DNA from: JAOBAU01 sp034667465
GTDB lineage: Bacteria > Acidobacteriota > Thermoanaerobaculia > Gp7-AA8
Length of the DNA stretch: 64,000 nt
NCBI GenBank assembly: GCA_034667465.1
Contig: JAXDJV010000016.1
Location: forward strand, 1 to 64,000
Direction of reading: 5' to 3'
Shown piece by piece: positions 14,150 through 22,654 of this stretch (the stretch's first letter is position 1; each line of letters opens with the position of its first letter). Both the position numbers and the translations under genes were made by a program. The notes beneath the pieces are model-generated. The model saw only the letters and a program-made list of their open reading frames with translations, was not told the origin of the DNA and did not search any database.

Positions 14150-15142
14150 ATGAGCAATGCACTTCAATTTTCGTCTTCATCCGTCAACGCCGATCCGGCG
14201 AAGACCAACGTCGCCGTCTTCGGCGCCACCGGTTACGCCGGCGTGGAGCTGGCGCGCATCCTCGCGCGGCATCCGCACGCGAACGTCACGAGCCTCTTCT
14301 CGTCGACCACCGCTTCGCTCGACAACCTCGACGCCGACCTCGTCTTCCTCGCCACGCCGAACGAAGTCTCGGCGTCGCTTGCACCGCAACTGCTCGATCG
14401 CGGCATGCGCGTCGTCGATCTCTCCGGCGCGTTTCGTCTCAACGAGCCGGCGCTCTACCCGACGTGGTACGGCTTCGCGCACGAGCGGCCGGCGCTGCTG
14501 AACGAAGCGGTTTACGGACTCACCGAGTGGTGCAACGGCGAGCTGCGCGACGCGCGCCTCGTCGCCAATCCCGGCTGCTATCCGACGTCGATCCTCCTCG
14601 CGCTGCGGCCGCTCTGCTTCATGCTCGATCGCGAGCAGCCGGTCATCTGCGACTCGAAGAGCGGCGTCTCCGGCGCCGGAAAAAAATCCGACGTCGCCTG
14701 GTCGTTCGCCGAAGTCTCCGGCAACTTCAAAGCGTACGGCGTCGGCACGCACCGGCACGAACCGGAGATCCGCCAGGGTCTGCACCTCGGCGTCCGCACT
14801 TCGCTCGTCTTCGTGCCCCATCTGCTGCCGATCGTGCGCGGGATTCTCTCAACGATGCACGTCGCCTTCACGCAGCCGGTCAGCGAGCAGCAGCTCACCG
14901 ACATCTATTCGCGTGTCTATGCGAACGCGCCGCTCGTCGATGTGCTGCCGGCCGGCCAGCTGCCGGAACTGAAGAACGTCGTCAACACGCCGCGCGCCGA
15001 GATCGGCTTTCAGCTGCTGCAGGGCGGACGGCGCGCCGTCGTCGTCTCAGTCATCGACAACCTGCTGAAGGGCGCCGCGTCGCAGGCGGTGCAGAACTTC
15101 AATCGGATGTGCGGCTACGCCGAGCTGGAGGGACTCCAGTGA
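14150..15142 (+). CDS. argC: N-acetyl-gamma-glutamyl-phosphate reductase
   Basis: ArgC, 330 residues, reduces N-acetylglutamyl phosphate to the semialdehyde using NADPH, the third step of arginine synthesis. The Rossmann motif AVFGATGYAGVELARIL (residues 22-38) and the catalytic Cys in NPGCYPTS (near residue 143) are intact. A 15-20 residue Ser-rich N-terminal extension precedes the fold; a later start is possible but no better ATG is near. Stop TGA overlaps the argB GTG start, so the genes are translationally coupled. Confidence 0.95.
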   Translation: MSNALQFSSSSVNADPAKTNVAVFGATGYAGVELARILARHPHANVTSLFSSTTASLDNLDADLVFLATPNEVSASLAPQLLDRGMRVVDLSGAFRLNEPALYPTWYGFAHERPALLNEAVYGLTEWCNGELRDARLVANPGCYPTSILLALRPLCFMLDREQPVICDSKSGVSGAGKKSDVAWSFAEVSGNFKAYGVGTHRHEPEIRQGLHLGVRTSLVFVPHLLPIVRGILSTMHVAFTQPVSEQQLTDIYSRVYANAPLVDVLPAGQLPELKNVVNTPRAEIGFQLLQGGRRAVVVSVIDNLLKGAASQAVQNFNRMCGYAELEGLQ

Positions 15143-15858
15143 ACGTCATCAAGCTCGGCGGCAGTCTTCTCGATGACAAAGCGCGCCGCGCGCTCGCGCT
15201 TCGCACCATCGCAAACGGCGAGGATGTGGTGCTCGTACACGGCGGCGGCAAGCATGTCGATGCACGCCTTGCGCAACTCGGCATCACGAAGCGGACGCAC
15301 GCCGGACTGCGCATCACCGATGACGCAACGCTCGACGTCGTCGTCGCGGTGCTGGCCGGCGCCGTCAACAAGATGCTCGTGTCGGAGCTGGCGGAGCTCG
15401 GCGTGAAAGCGGCCGGAATCTCCGGCGTCGATGCCGCGACGATCGTCGCCGAACAGCATCCGCCGATCGACGGCATCGCGCTCGGCCACGTCGGCCGCGT
15501 CACCGGCTCCGATCCGACGCTCGTTCGCGCGCTCCTCGCGAGCGGCATTCTGCCGGTCGTCTCGTCGGTCGCGCAGGGTCCGAACGGCACGCTGCTCAAC
15601 GTGAACGCCGACAGCGCCGCCTGCGCGCTGGCGGTCGCACTCGGCGCGACCTCGCTCCGTTTTCTCACCGACGTCGACGGCCTGCTCGACGCCAGCGGCT
15701 CGCTCGTGCCGACGCTGACGCCGCACGAAGTCGCAGCGCTCATCACCAGCGGTGTCGTCAGCGGCGGCATGCGCCCGAAGGTCGAATCGGCAGTCGCCGC
15801 GATCGCCAGCGGCGTCGGAAGAGTTGCCATAGGAGGAACCGAACTTGTTGCAGCATGA
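15139..15858 (+). CDS. argB: Acetylglutamate kinase
   Basis: ArgB, 239 residues, phosphorylates N-acetylglutamate. It begins directly with the nucleotide-binding segment MNVIKLGGSLL, followed by VLVHGGGKHVD and the acetylglutamate-contact regions. It lacks the N-terminal helix that forms the arginine-sensitive hexamer in inhibited enzymes, so it may be arginine-insensitive (inference from length and start). GTG 15139 overlaps the argC stop. The last 14 bases overlap the argD start. Confidence 0.93.
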   Translation: MNVIKLGGSLLDDKARRALALRTIANGEDVVLVHGGGKHVDARLAQLGITKRTHAGLRITDDATLDVVVAVLAGAVNKMLVSELAELGVKAAGISGVDAATIVAEQHPPIDGIALGHVGRVTGSDPTLVRALLASGILPVVSSVAQGPNGTLLNVNADSAACALAVALGATSLRFLTDVDGLLDASGSLVPTLTPHEVAALITSGVVSGGMRPKVESAVAAIASGVGRVAIGGTELVAA

Positions 15859-17053
15859 CGAATCTCCCGCGGCCGTCGAAGCGCGCGAACAGGCGTTCAT
15901 CCTCGGCACCTACGCACGCACGTCGTTCCATCCGCGCAGCGGCAAAGGCGCGCGCCTCTTCGACGAAGAAGGGAACGCGTACTGGGACCTGCTCGGCGGC
16001 ATTGCCGTCAACGTCCTCGGCCACAAACATCCGCGCCTCGTGAAGACGCTGCGCGACGAATCGTCGTCGCTGCTGCACGTCTCCAATCTTTTCTATCACC
16101 CGGCGCAGGGACTGCTCGCCGAGCGGCTCGTCCGCGCGTCGGGACTCAGCCGCGCGTTCTTCTGCAACAGCGGCACGGAAGCGAATGAAGCGGCGCTGAA
16201 ATTCGCGCGGCTCGCCAATCCGAATCGTCCGGAAGTCGTGGCGCTGCAGGAGAGCTTTCACGGCCGCACGCTCGGATCGCTCTCGCTCACCGGACACGAA
16301 GCCTATCGGACGCCGTTCGCGCCGCTCGTGCCCGGCGTGCATTTCGTCGAGCCGAATGACGTCGCCGCACTCGAAGCGGTGGTGACGAAGGAAACGTGCG
16401 CGATCTTTCTCGAGCCGGTGATGGGCGAGGGTGGCATCGTGCCGCTGAGCGATGAGTATCTCGCCGCAGCGCGGCGGATCGCCGATCGCACCGGCGCGCT
16501 GCTGATCTTCGACGAGATTCAGTGCGGTCTCGGCCGGACCGGAACGCTCTTCGCGTTTCAGCAGAGCGGCATCGTTCCCGACATCGTCACGCTCGCGAAA
16601 CCGCTCGGCGGCGGACTGCCGCTCGGCGCCGTCATCACCGGCGCAGCGATCGACGGCGTCGTGAAGCCGGGACATCACGGCACGACGTTCGGCGGCAATC
16701 CGCTGGCCTGCCGCCTCGGTCTCGCCGTGCTCGACGAGATTCAGGATCGCGCGCTGCTGACGAAGGTCACGAAAGACGGCGCATGGCTCGGCGGCGAACT
16801 GCGCGCGCTGCAGTCACGCCTCGGCGCCACGATCGTCGACGTGCGCGGCTCCGGTTTCATCTGGGGCATCGAGCTCGATCAGAAAGCGGCGCCGGTCCAG
16901 AAGGAACTGCTCGCGAAAGGCTTCGTCGTCGGTACCGCCCGCGACAACGTGCTGCGGTTGCTGCCGCCGTACGTCACGCCGAAGAAAGCATTCATCGAAT
17001 TCATCAGCGCGCTCGAGGCAACGCTCGGCGCGGCACGGGAGAAAGCAGCATGA
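15845..17053 (+). CDS. argD: Acetylornithine aminotransferase
   Basis: ArgD, 402 residues, is a class III PLP aminotransferase converting N-acetylglutamate semialdehyde to N-acetylornithine. FCNSGTEANEAALKFAR and the active Lys in TLAKPLGGGLPLGA are present, with LLIFDEIQCGLGRTG carrying the PLP-ring Asp. The start is a TTG at 15845 preceded by AGGAGG, inside the end of argB; no ATG or GTG fits better. ArgD enzymes often also serve lysine synthesis (succinyl-DAP). The stop overlaps the argG ATG. Confidence 0.93.
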   Translation: MLQHDESPAAVEAREQAFILGTYARTSFHPRSGKGARLFDEEGNAYWDLLGGIAVNVLGHKHPRLVKTLRDESSSLLHVSNLFYHPAQGLLAERLVRASGLSRAFFCNSGTEANEAALKFARLANPNRPEVVALQESFHGRTLGSLSLTGHEAYRTPFAPLVPGVHFVEPNDVAALEAVVTKETCAIFLEPVMGEGGIVPLSDEYLAAARRIADRTGALLIFDEIQCGLGRTGTLFAFQQSGIVPDIVTLAKPLGGGLPLGAVITGAAIDGVVKPGHHGTTFGGNPLACRLGLAVLDEIQDRALLTKVTKDGAWLGGELRALQSRLGATIVDVRGSGFIWGIELDQKAAPVQKELLAKGFVVGTARDNVLRLLPPYVTPKKAFIEFISALEATLGAAREKAA

Positions 17054-18315
17054 AACCGCAGATCAAAAAAGTGGCGCTCGCATATTCGGGCGGACTCGAT
17101 ACGTCGATCATCATCACGTGGCTGAAGGAAAACTACGGCTGCGAAGTCGTCGCGGTCGCGGTCGACGTCGGCCAGGCGGAAGAGACGTCCGGCCTCGCCG
17201 AGAAGGCGTATGCCACCGGCGCGTGTGACTTTCATCTCGTCGATGCGAAGCACGAGTTCGCGTCCGACTATCTCTTCCCGGTGCTGAAGGCCGGCGCGAT
17301 TTACGAGAAGGATTACCTCCTCGGCACGTCGACCGCGCGGCCGCTCATCGCCCGCAAGCAGGTCGAGATCGCGCTCGCCACCGGATGCGATGCCGTCGCG
17401 CACGGCTGCACCGGCAAAGGGAACGACCAGGTGCGGTTCGAGCTCGCGTATCAGGCGCTCGCGCCGGAGCTGGCGATCGTCGCGCCGTGGCGCGAGTGGG
17501 ACATCGTCTCGCGCGAGGACGCGATCGACTACGCGGCGGCGCACGGCATTCCGGTGCCGGTGACGAAGAAGGATCCGTACTCACGCGATCGGAACCTCTG
17601 GCATCTGTCGCATGAAGGCGGACCGCTCGAAGATCCGGCGTTCGAACCGGAAGCGTCGATGTTCCGGCTGACCGTCGATCCGATCGATGCGCCCGATCTT
17701 CCGGAGCGGATCACGATCTCGTTCGAGAACGGCATTCCGGTCGCGGTGAATGATGAAGAGCTGTCGCCGGCCGCACTGGTTGCGACGCTGAACGAGATCG
17801 GCGGCACGCACGGCATCGGCCGCGCCGACCTCGTCGAGAACCGGCTGATCGGCATCAAGTCGCGCGGCGTGTACGAAACGCCGGGCGGCACGCTGCTCGT
17901 GACGGCGCTGAAGGCGCTCGAATCGATCACGCTCGATCGCGACTCGTCGCACGAGAAGGAACGGATGGCGACGCGTTACGCGGAGCTCGTCTACAACGGC
18001 CAGTGGTTCTCGCCGCTGCGTGAAGCGTTCGACGCGTTCGTCAACGTGTTGACCGAACCGGTGACCGGTACCGTCGCGCTGAAACTCTTTAAAGGTGGAG
18101 TCCAGGTCGCGGGACGGACCTCGCCGAACTCGCTCTACTCGCAGAACCTCGCGTCGTTCGACATGACCGGTTACGACGCCAAGGATTCGGCCGGCTTCAT
18201 CCGTCTCTTCGGTCTGCCGCTGCGCGGCCGGAAGCGGATCAACGCCGAGTTGCTGTCGGAAGTGGAAGCGGCGGGCGAAGCGCCCGTGCTGCATTTCGCC
18301 GGAGGACGGGGTTGA
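17050..18315 (+). CDS. argG: Argininosuccinate synthase
   Basis: ArgG, 421 residues, joins citrulline and aspartate with ATP. The PP-loop AYSGGLDTSII is near residues 10-20, and GCTGKGNDQVRFE and SREDAIDYAAAHGIPVP are typical of the family. ATG 17050 overlaps the argD stop by 4 bases. The reading frame stays open far upstream within argD in another frame, but that part has no ArgG sequence. The gene ends in TTGA, which starts argH. The presence of argG and argH without argF or carAB implies carbamoylation genes elsewhere. Confidence 0.95.
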   Translation: MKPQIKKVALAYSGGLDTSIIITWLKENYGCEVVAVAVDVGQAEETSGLAEKAYATGACDFHLVDAKHEFASDYLFPVLKAGAIYEKDYLLGTSTARPLIARKQVEIALATGCDAVAHGCTGKGNDQVRFELAYQALAPELAIVAPWREWDIVSREDAIDYAAAHGIPVPVTKKDPYSRDRNLWHLSHEGGPLEDPAFEPEASMFRLTVDPIDAPDLPERITISFENGIPVAVNDEELSPAALVATLNEIGGTHGIGRADLVENRLIGIKSRGVYETPGGTLLVTALKALESITLDRDSSHEKERMATRYAELVYNGQWFSPLREAFDAFVNVLTEPVTGTVALKLFKGGVQVAGRTSPNSLYSQNLASFDMTGYDAKDSAGFIRLFGLPLRGRKRINAELLSEVEAAGEAPVLHFAGGRG

Positions 18316-19712
18316 CGTTGTGGGGCGGCCGTTTCGCGTCGGGACCGTCGGAGTTGCTCCGCCGGTTCAACGACTCGTTCGCGTTCGATCGTGAGCTGTT
18401 CGACGCCGACGTGCGCGGCTCGCTGGCGTGGGCGCGTGCGCTCGCGAATGCAGGCGCGCTGACGGCCGAGGAATGCGCGGCGATCGTCGTCGGACTGGAA
18501 GCGCTTGCTGCTCCTGCTGCGGAAGATGATTTTGAAGACGTGCATTCGTACGTCGAAGCGAAGCTGCGCGAGCGCGTTGGTGCGCTCGCCGGCAAGCTGC
18601 ACACCGGCCGCTCGCGCAACGATCAGGTCGCGACCGATTTGAGATTGTGGCTGAAAGCGGCGTGCGACGAAGCGCTGCAGTCGATCGACGTCGTTTCGAA
18701 ATCGCTCGCGCGTCGCGCAGGCGAAGAGGCGGCGACGCCGATGCCTGGCTACACGCATTTGAAACAGGCCGAGCCGATCACGTTCGGGCACTGGTGTCTG
18801 GCGTACGTCGAGATGCTCGGGCGCGACGCTTCGCGTCTCGCGGATGCGATCCGTCGCAACGATGAATGTCCGTTGGGCTCAGGTGCACTTTCGGGAACGC
18901 CGATCGCCATCGATCGCGACGCGCTCGCGAAATCGCTCGGCTTTGCGCGTGCGACGTCGAACTCGCTCGACTCGGTAAGCGATCGCGACTTCGCGGTTGA
19001 ATATCTCTTCGCTGCCGCAATGCTGTTGTCGCACCTCTCGCGGCTCGCCGAAGATCTGATCTTCTTCACGAGCGACGATGTTGCGTTCGCGGAGTTGCCG
19101 GATGCGATGGCGACCGGTTCCTCGCGGATGCCGCAAAAGAAAAATCCCGACGTCCTCGAGCTCGTCCGCGGACATGCGGGACGTGCGATCGGTGAACTGA
19201 CAGGATTGCTCGCGCTGCTGAAAGGGCTACCGCTCGCGTACGACAAAGATCTGCAGCTCGACAAAGAGCCGCTCTTTCGGACGCGGTTCACGCTCGCTGC
19301 CGCATTGCCTGCGCTCGCCGCGCTGCTCGATGGACTACAACTCGATCGCGCGCGGATGCGCGAAGCGGCGTCGCGCGATCTGCTGCTCGCGACGACGCTC
19401 ACCGATGCGATTACCGCGAACGGCATTCCGTTCCGCGAAGCACACGAGCTGGTCGGCAACGCCATGCGCGATCGCACACCGCTGCGGTCGCTCGCCGACA
19501 AACATGGCGTGACGTTCAGCGTCGAAGAAGCGCTGGAGAAACGGAGCGCGAAAGGCGGCACGTCGCCGCAGCGCGTGAAAGAAGCCGCGGAGGCCGTCAT
19601 CCCGAGCGTAGCGAGGGATCCGGGTGCGGGGCGGCACGACGCCGACGCCAGCGCGCCCCTCGCGCCCGGATCCCTCGCTGACGCTCGGGATGACAGGGGT
19701 GACGTGGCATGA
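18312..19712 (+). CDS. argH: Argininosuccinate lyase with repeat-derived tail
   Basis: ArgH, 466 residues, splits argininosuccinate into arginine and fumarate. The canonical start LWGGRF follows a TTG codon at 18312. The TGRSRNDQVATDLRLW segment, the TPMPGYTHLKQAEP region and the fumarase/lyase signature GSSRMPQKKNPD are intact. The normal domain ends near ...KEAAEA at residue 428. The last ~38 residues come largely from a copy of the dispersed palindromic repeat (19596-19694), which gives a tail with VIPSVARDPG and PGSLADARDD. The core enzyme should still work. The stop overlaps the argJ ATG. Confidence 0.94.
   Translation: MTLWGGRFASGPSELLRRFNDSFAFDRELFDADVRGSLAWARALANAGALTAEECAAIVVGLEALAAPAAEDDFEDVHSYVEAKLRERVGALAGKLHTGRSRNDQVATDLRLWLKAACDEALQSIDVVSKSLARRAGEEAATPMPGYTHLKQAEPITFGHWCLAYVEMLGRDASRLADAIRRNDECPLGSGALSGTPIAIDRDALAKSLGFARATSNSLDSVSDRDFAVEYLFAAAMLLSHLSRLAEDLIFFTSDDVAFAELPDAMATGSSRMPQKKNPDVLELVRGHAGRAIGELTGLLALLKGLPLAYDKDLQLDKEPLFRTRFTLAAALPALAALLDGLQLDRARMREAASRDLLLATTLTDAITANGIPFREAHELVGNAMRDRTPLRSLADKHGVTFSVEEALEKRSAKGGTSPQRVKEAAEAVIPSVARDPGAGRHDADASAPLAPGSLADARDDRGDVA
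19596..19694. repeat. Dispersed palindromic repeat, copy 4, in the argH tail
   Basis: A 99-bp copy with GTCATCCCGAGCGTAGCGAG at the left end and CGCTCGGGATGAC at the right end. Its length is 33 codons and it is read in frame as the ArgH C-terminus. The argH stop lies 16-18 bases beyond the element and overlaps the argJ start, so insertion did not disturb the argH-argJ coupling. Confidence 0.92.
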
Positions 19713-20881
19713 AGCTCCCCAAAGGTTTCCTCGCCTCCGGCGTTCGCGCCGGCATCCGCAAGAAGCGTCCCGACCTCGGCATGATCGTCGCCCCCGACGG
19801 CGCGAACGCCGCCGCCGTCTTCACGCGCAATCGCTTCCAGGCAGCGCCGGTCGTCCTCTCACGCGCCGCGCTGAAGAAGAGCGGCGGACGCGTGAAAGCG
19901 GTGGTCGTCAACGCCGGCTGCGCGAACGCGGTGACCGGCAAAGAAGGGATGGATGCCGCGAAACGCGTTCGCACGCGCGCGGCCGAACTGCTGTCGTGCG
20001 CGCAGGAAGAGATCTTTCTTGCGTCGACCGGCGTGATCGGAGTCGTCCTTCCCGACAAGAAGGTGCGCGACTTTCTCCCCGACGCGATCACGCGTCTCTC
20101 GAACGGCGGCGTCGAAGCGCTGTCGCACGCGATTCTCACGACCGACGTCGGACCGAAGATCGCCCAGGCGACGTTCTCGCTCGGCGGCAAGCGCGGAAGA
20201 ATCGTCGGCGTCGCAAAAGGCGCCGGGATGATTCATCCGAACATGGCCACGATGCTGGCGTTCCTCACGACCGACGCCGCGATCGCGCCGGCCGCGCTGC
20301 AGCGCGCGCTGAAAAGCGCCGTCGATCTCAGCTTCAACGCGATCTCCGTCGATGGCGATACGTCGACGAACGACACCGTGCTGCTCCTCGCGTCGGGAAA
20401 ACTCGGCAACGACGCCCGCTCCGACTTCGCCGATTTTCAGCGCGCGCTGAATGACGTCTGCCGCCAGCTGGCGTGGATGATCGTCCGCGATGGCGAAGGG
20501 GCAACGCGCGTGATGGAAGTCGAGGTACGCAACGCGCGAACGGAACGCGATGCGAAGCTCGCCGCGCATGCCGTCGCAACGTCGCCGCTGGTGAAGACCG
20601 CGCTGCATGGCGGAGATCCGAACTGGGGACGCATTCTCGCAGCCGTCGGCCGCAGCGGCGCCCGCTTCTCCGCCTCGCGCGTGTCGTTGTCCGCCGGACC
20701 GGTGACGCTGGTGTCGAATGGAAACCTCGCGCCGTATCGCGAGAAGGATGCCGCGAAAGTGTTCGCGCGCGAACGCGTGCCGCTCGTGATCGACCTCGCC
20801 GCCGGCAACGCCAGCGCGGTAGTGTTGTCGTCAGATCTCGGACACGATTACGTCTCGTTGAACGCCGACTACCGGTCGTAA
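19709..20881 (+). CDS. argJ: Bifunctional ornithine acetyltransferase/N-acetylglutamate synthase
   Basis: ArgJ, 390 residues, transfers acetyl from N-acetylornithine to glutamate, giving a cyclic arginine pathway. The self-cleavage site is readable as HPNMATMLAFLTTDA, with the Thr of ATML as the nucleophile that starts the beta chain. AKGAGMIHPN precedes it. A full-length C-terminus (GHDYVSLNADYRS) is kept. Whether it can also use acetyl-CoA cannot be read from sequence. The last gene of the arg run, it is followed by a strong hairpin at 20884-20941. Confidence 0.95.
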   Translation: MKLPKGFLASGVRAGIRKKRPDLGMIVAPDGANAAAVFTRNRFQAAPVVLSRAALKKSGGRVKAVVVNAGCANAVTGKEGMDAAKRVRTRAAELLSCAQEEIFLASTGVIGVVLPDKKVRDFLPDAITRLSNGGVEALSHAILTTDVGPKIAQATFSLGGKRGRIVGVAKGAGMIHPNMATMLAFLTTDAAIAPAALQRALKSAVDLSFNAISVDGDTSTNDTVLLLASGKLGNDARSDFADFQRALNDVCRQLAWMIVRDGEGATRVMEVEVRNARTERDAKLAAHAVATSPLVKTALHGGDPNWGRILAAVGRSGARFSASRVSLSAGPVTLVSNGNLAPYREKDAAKVFARERVPLVIDLAAGNASAVVLSSDLGHDYVSLNADYRS

Positions 20882-20883
20882 AC

Positions 20884-20941
20884 AAGTGTGGCGGCGGGCG
20901 CTCCGCCCGCCGTGGCGGTCGAAGCGGCCGCCTCTACACTT
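20884..20941. repeat. GC-rich hairpin element between argJ and ggt
   Basis: A perfect 9-bp stem CGGCGGGCG/CGCCCGCCG with a CTC loop (20892-20912) sits within outer arms AAGTGT (20884-20889) and ACACTT (20936-20941). No T-tract follows, so it is not a standard intrinsic terminator, but it may limit readthrough or stabilise the arg mRNA 3' end. It may be a member of a second dispersed palindrome family; only one copy was seen here. Confidence 0.6.
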
Positions 20942-20945
20942 AAGC

Positions 20946-22637
20946 ATGCGCAAAGCTGCCGCGTTCCTCCTCGTCTTCTCACTGAGCGCGACCCCGCTCG
21001 CCGCCGCATCGCGACGCCCCGTCGCGGCGAAGCACGGCATGGTCTCCTCGGTAAGCGACCTCGCATCCAAAGTCGGCGTCGACATCCTCCGGCGCGGAGG
21101 CAACGCCGTCGATGCCGCGGTCGCGGTCGCATTCGCGCTCGCCGTCGTCTGGCCGGAAGCGGGAAATCTCGGCGGCGGCGGCTTCATGCTCGTTCGTACC
21201 GCGGACGGAAAAACAGAAGCGATCGACTATCGCGAAACGGCGCCGGCGGCAGCGACGCCAAACATGTACCTCGACGCGAGCGGCAACGTCATTCCACGAC
21301 GCTCGACGCACGGCTGGATGGCGGTCGCGATTCCCGGCACCGTCGCCGGACTGGCGATGGCGCATGAGCGTCACGGAAAACTTCCATGGCGCGAGCTCGT
21401 CGCGCCGGCCGAGCAACTCGCGCGCGACGGTTTCATCGTCAGCGAAGCGCTCGCCGATCGCGCGTCGTGGCCCGAGCATGCCGCGCGTCTCGACCTCTTT
21501 CCCGCGACGCGGCGAACGTTCGGCAGGTTGCACGCCGGCGACCGGCTCGTGCAGCGCGACCTCGCGAACACACTCGCGCGCATCGCGAAAAATCGCCACG
21601 ACTTCTACACCGGCGAAACGGCGCGCCGTCTCGTCGCGGAGATGCGCACGAACGGCGGCATCATCACCGCCGCCGATCTCGCGAGCTACAAGCCGGTCGT
21701 TCGCCAGCCGCTGCGCGGAACGTATCGCGGTTACGACGTCATCACGATGCCGCCTCCGTCCGGCGGCGGCGTCGCGCTCGTCGAAATGCTGAACATGCTC
21801 TCCGCGTACGATCCGTCCGCGATCGGCTGGCATTCATCGCAGCACATCCACACGCTCGTCGAGATCATGCGCCGCGCGATGGCCGATCGCGCGCAGTACG
21901 TCGCCGATCCCGCGTTCGCCGACGTCCCGGTCGCACGACTCACCTCGATGGCTCATGCCGATGCGCGACGTCGCACCATCGATCCCGGGCATGCGTCGGA
22001 GATCGGTCCGGGCGAGCTGCCGAACGAATCGCAGAACACGACGCACTTCGTCGTCATCGACGCGCAGGGCGCCGTCGTCAGCAACACATTCACGATGAAC
22101 GATTCGTTCGGCTCCGGCGCCGTCGCGAAAGGGACCGGCTTCCTCCTCAACGACGAGATGGACGACTTCACCACGAAGCTGCGCGCGCCGAATGCGTGGG
22201 GCTTCGTGCAGGGCGAGCGCAACACGATCGCGCCTGGCAAGCGTCCGCAGTCGTCGATGTGTCCGACGATCGTGATGAAAGACGGACACGTTGCATTCGC
22301 GCTCGGCAGCCCGGGCGGTCCGACGATTCCGACGAACGTGCTGCAGGTAATCAGCAACATCATCGACTTCGGCATGAACGTTCAGGAGGCGATCGAGTCG
22401 CCGCGCGTGCATCATCAATGGATGCCGGACGCGATCGCGTGGGAAGAGCGCGCGATGCCGGCCGACGTTCGCGAGCGGCTTGCGGCGATGGGACATCACT
22501 TCATCGATCATCCCGGTACGCCGACCACGGAAGGGGAACACTTCCTCGGCGACGTCGAAGTGATCGCGATCGACGAGGACGGCATCCGCCGCGGAGGCGC
22601 CGATCCGCGACGCGGTGGCGCAGCGCGCGGCTACTGA
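20946..22637 (+). CDS. ggt: Gamma-glutamyltransferase
   Basis: A 563-residue periplasmic enzyme that hydrolyses or transfers gamma-glutamyl groups, for example from glutathione. The signal peptide spans residues 1-22 (LLVFSLSATPLAAA). The autoprocessing site is in NESQNTTHFVVID, where the Thr before HF becomes the small-subunit N-terminus. GSPGGPTIPTNVLQVISN supplies the oxyanion and substrate region. ATG 20946 was chosen because it directly starts the signal peptide; an earlier in-frame start lies inside the hairpin. It is probably transcribed separately from argJ. Confidence 0.9.
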   Translation: MRKAAAFLLVFSLSATPLAAASRRPVAAKHGMVSSVSDLASKVGVDILRRGGNAVDAAVAVAFALAVVWPEAGNLGGGGFMLVRTADGKTEAIDYRETAPAAATPNMYLDASGNVIPRRSTHGWMAVAIPGTVAGLAMAHERHGKLPWRELVAPAEQLARDGFIVSEALADRASWPEHAARLDLFPATRRTFGRLHAGDRLVQRDLANTLARIAKNRHDFYTGETARRLVAEMRTNGGIITAADLASYKPVVRQPLRGTYRGYDVITMPPPSGGGVALVEMLNMLSAYDPSAIGWHSSQHIHTLVEIMRRAMADRAQYVADPAFADVPVARLTSMAHADARRRTIDPGHASEIGPGELPNESQNTTHFVVIDAQGAVVSNTFTMNDSFGSGAVAKGTGFLLNDEMDDFTTKLRAPNAWGFVQGERNTIAPGKRPQSSMCPTIVMKDGHVAFALGSPGGPTIPTNVLQVISNIIDFGMNVQEAIESPRVHHQWMPDAIAWEERAMPADVRERLAAMGHHFIDHPGTPTTEGEHFLGDVEVIAIDEDGIRRGGADPRRGGAARGY

Positions 22638-22654
22638 CGTTAGAATCCGCGCCC

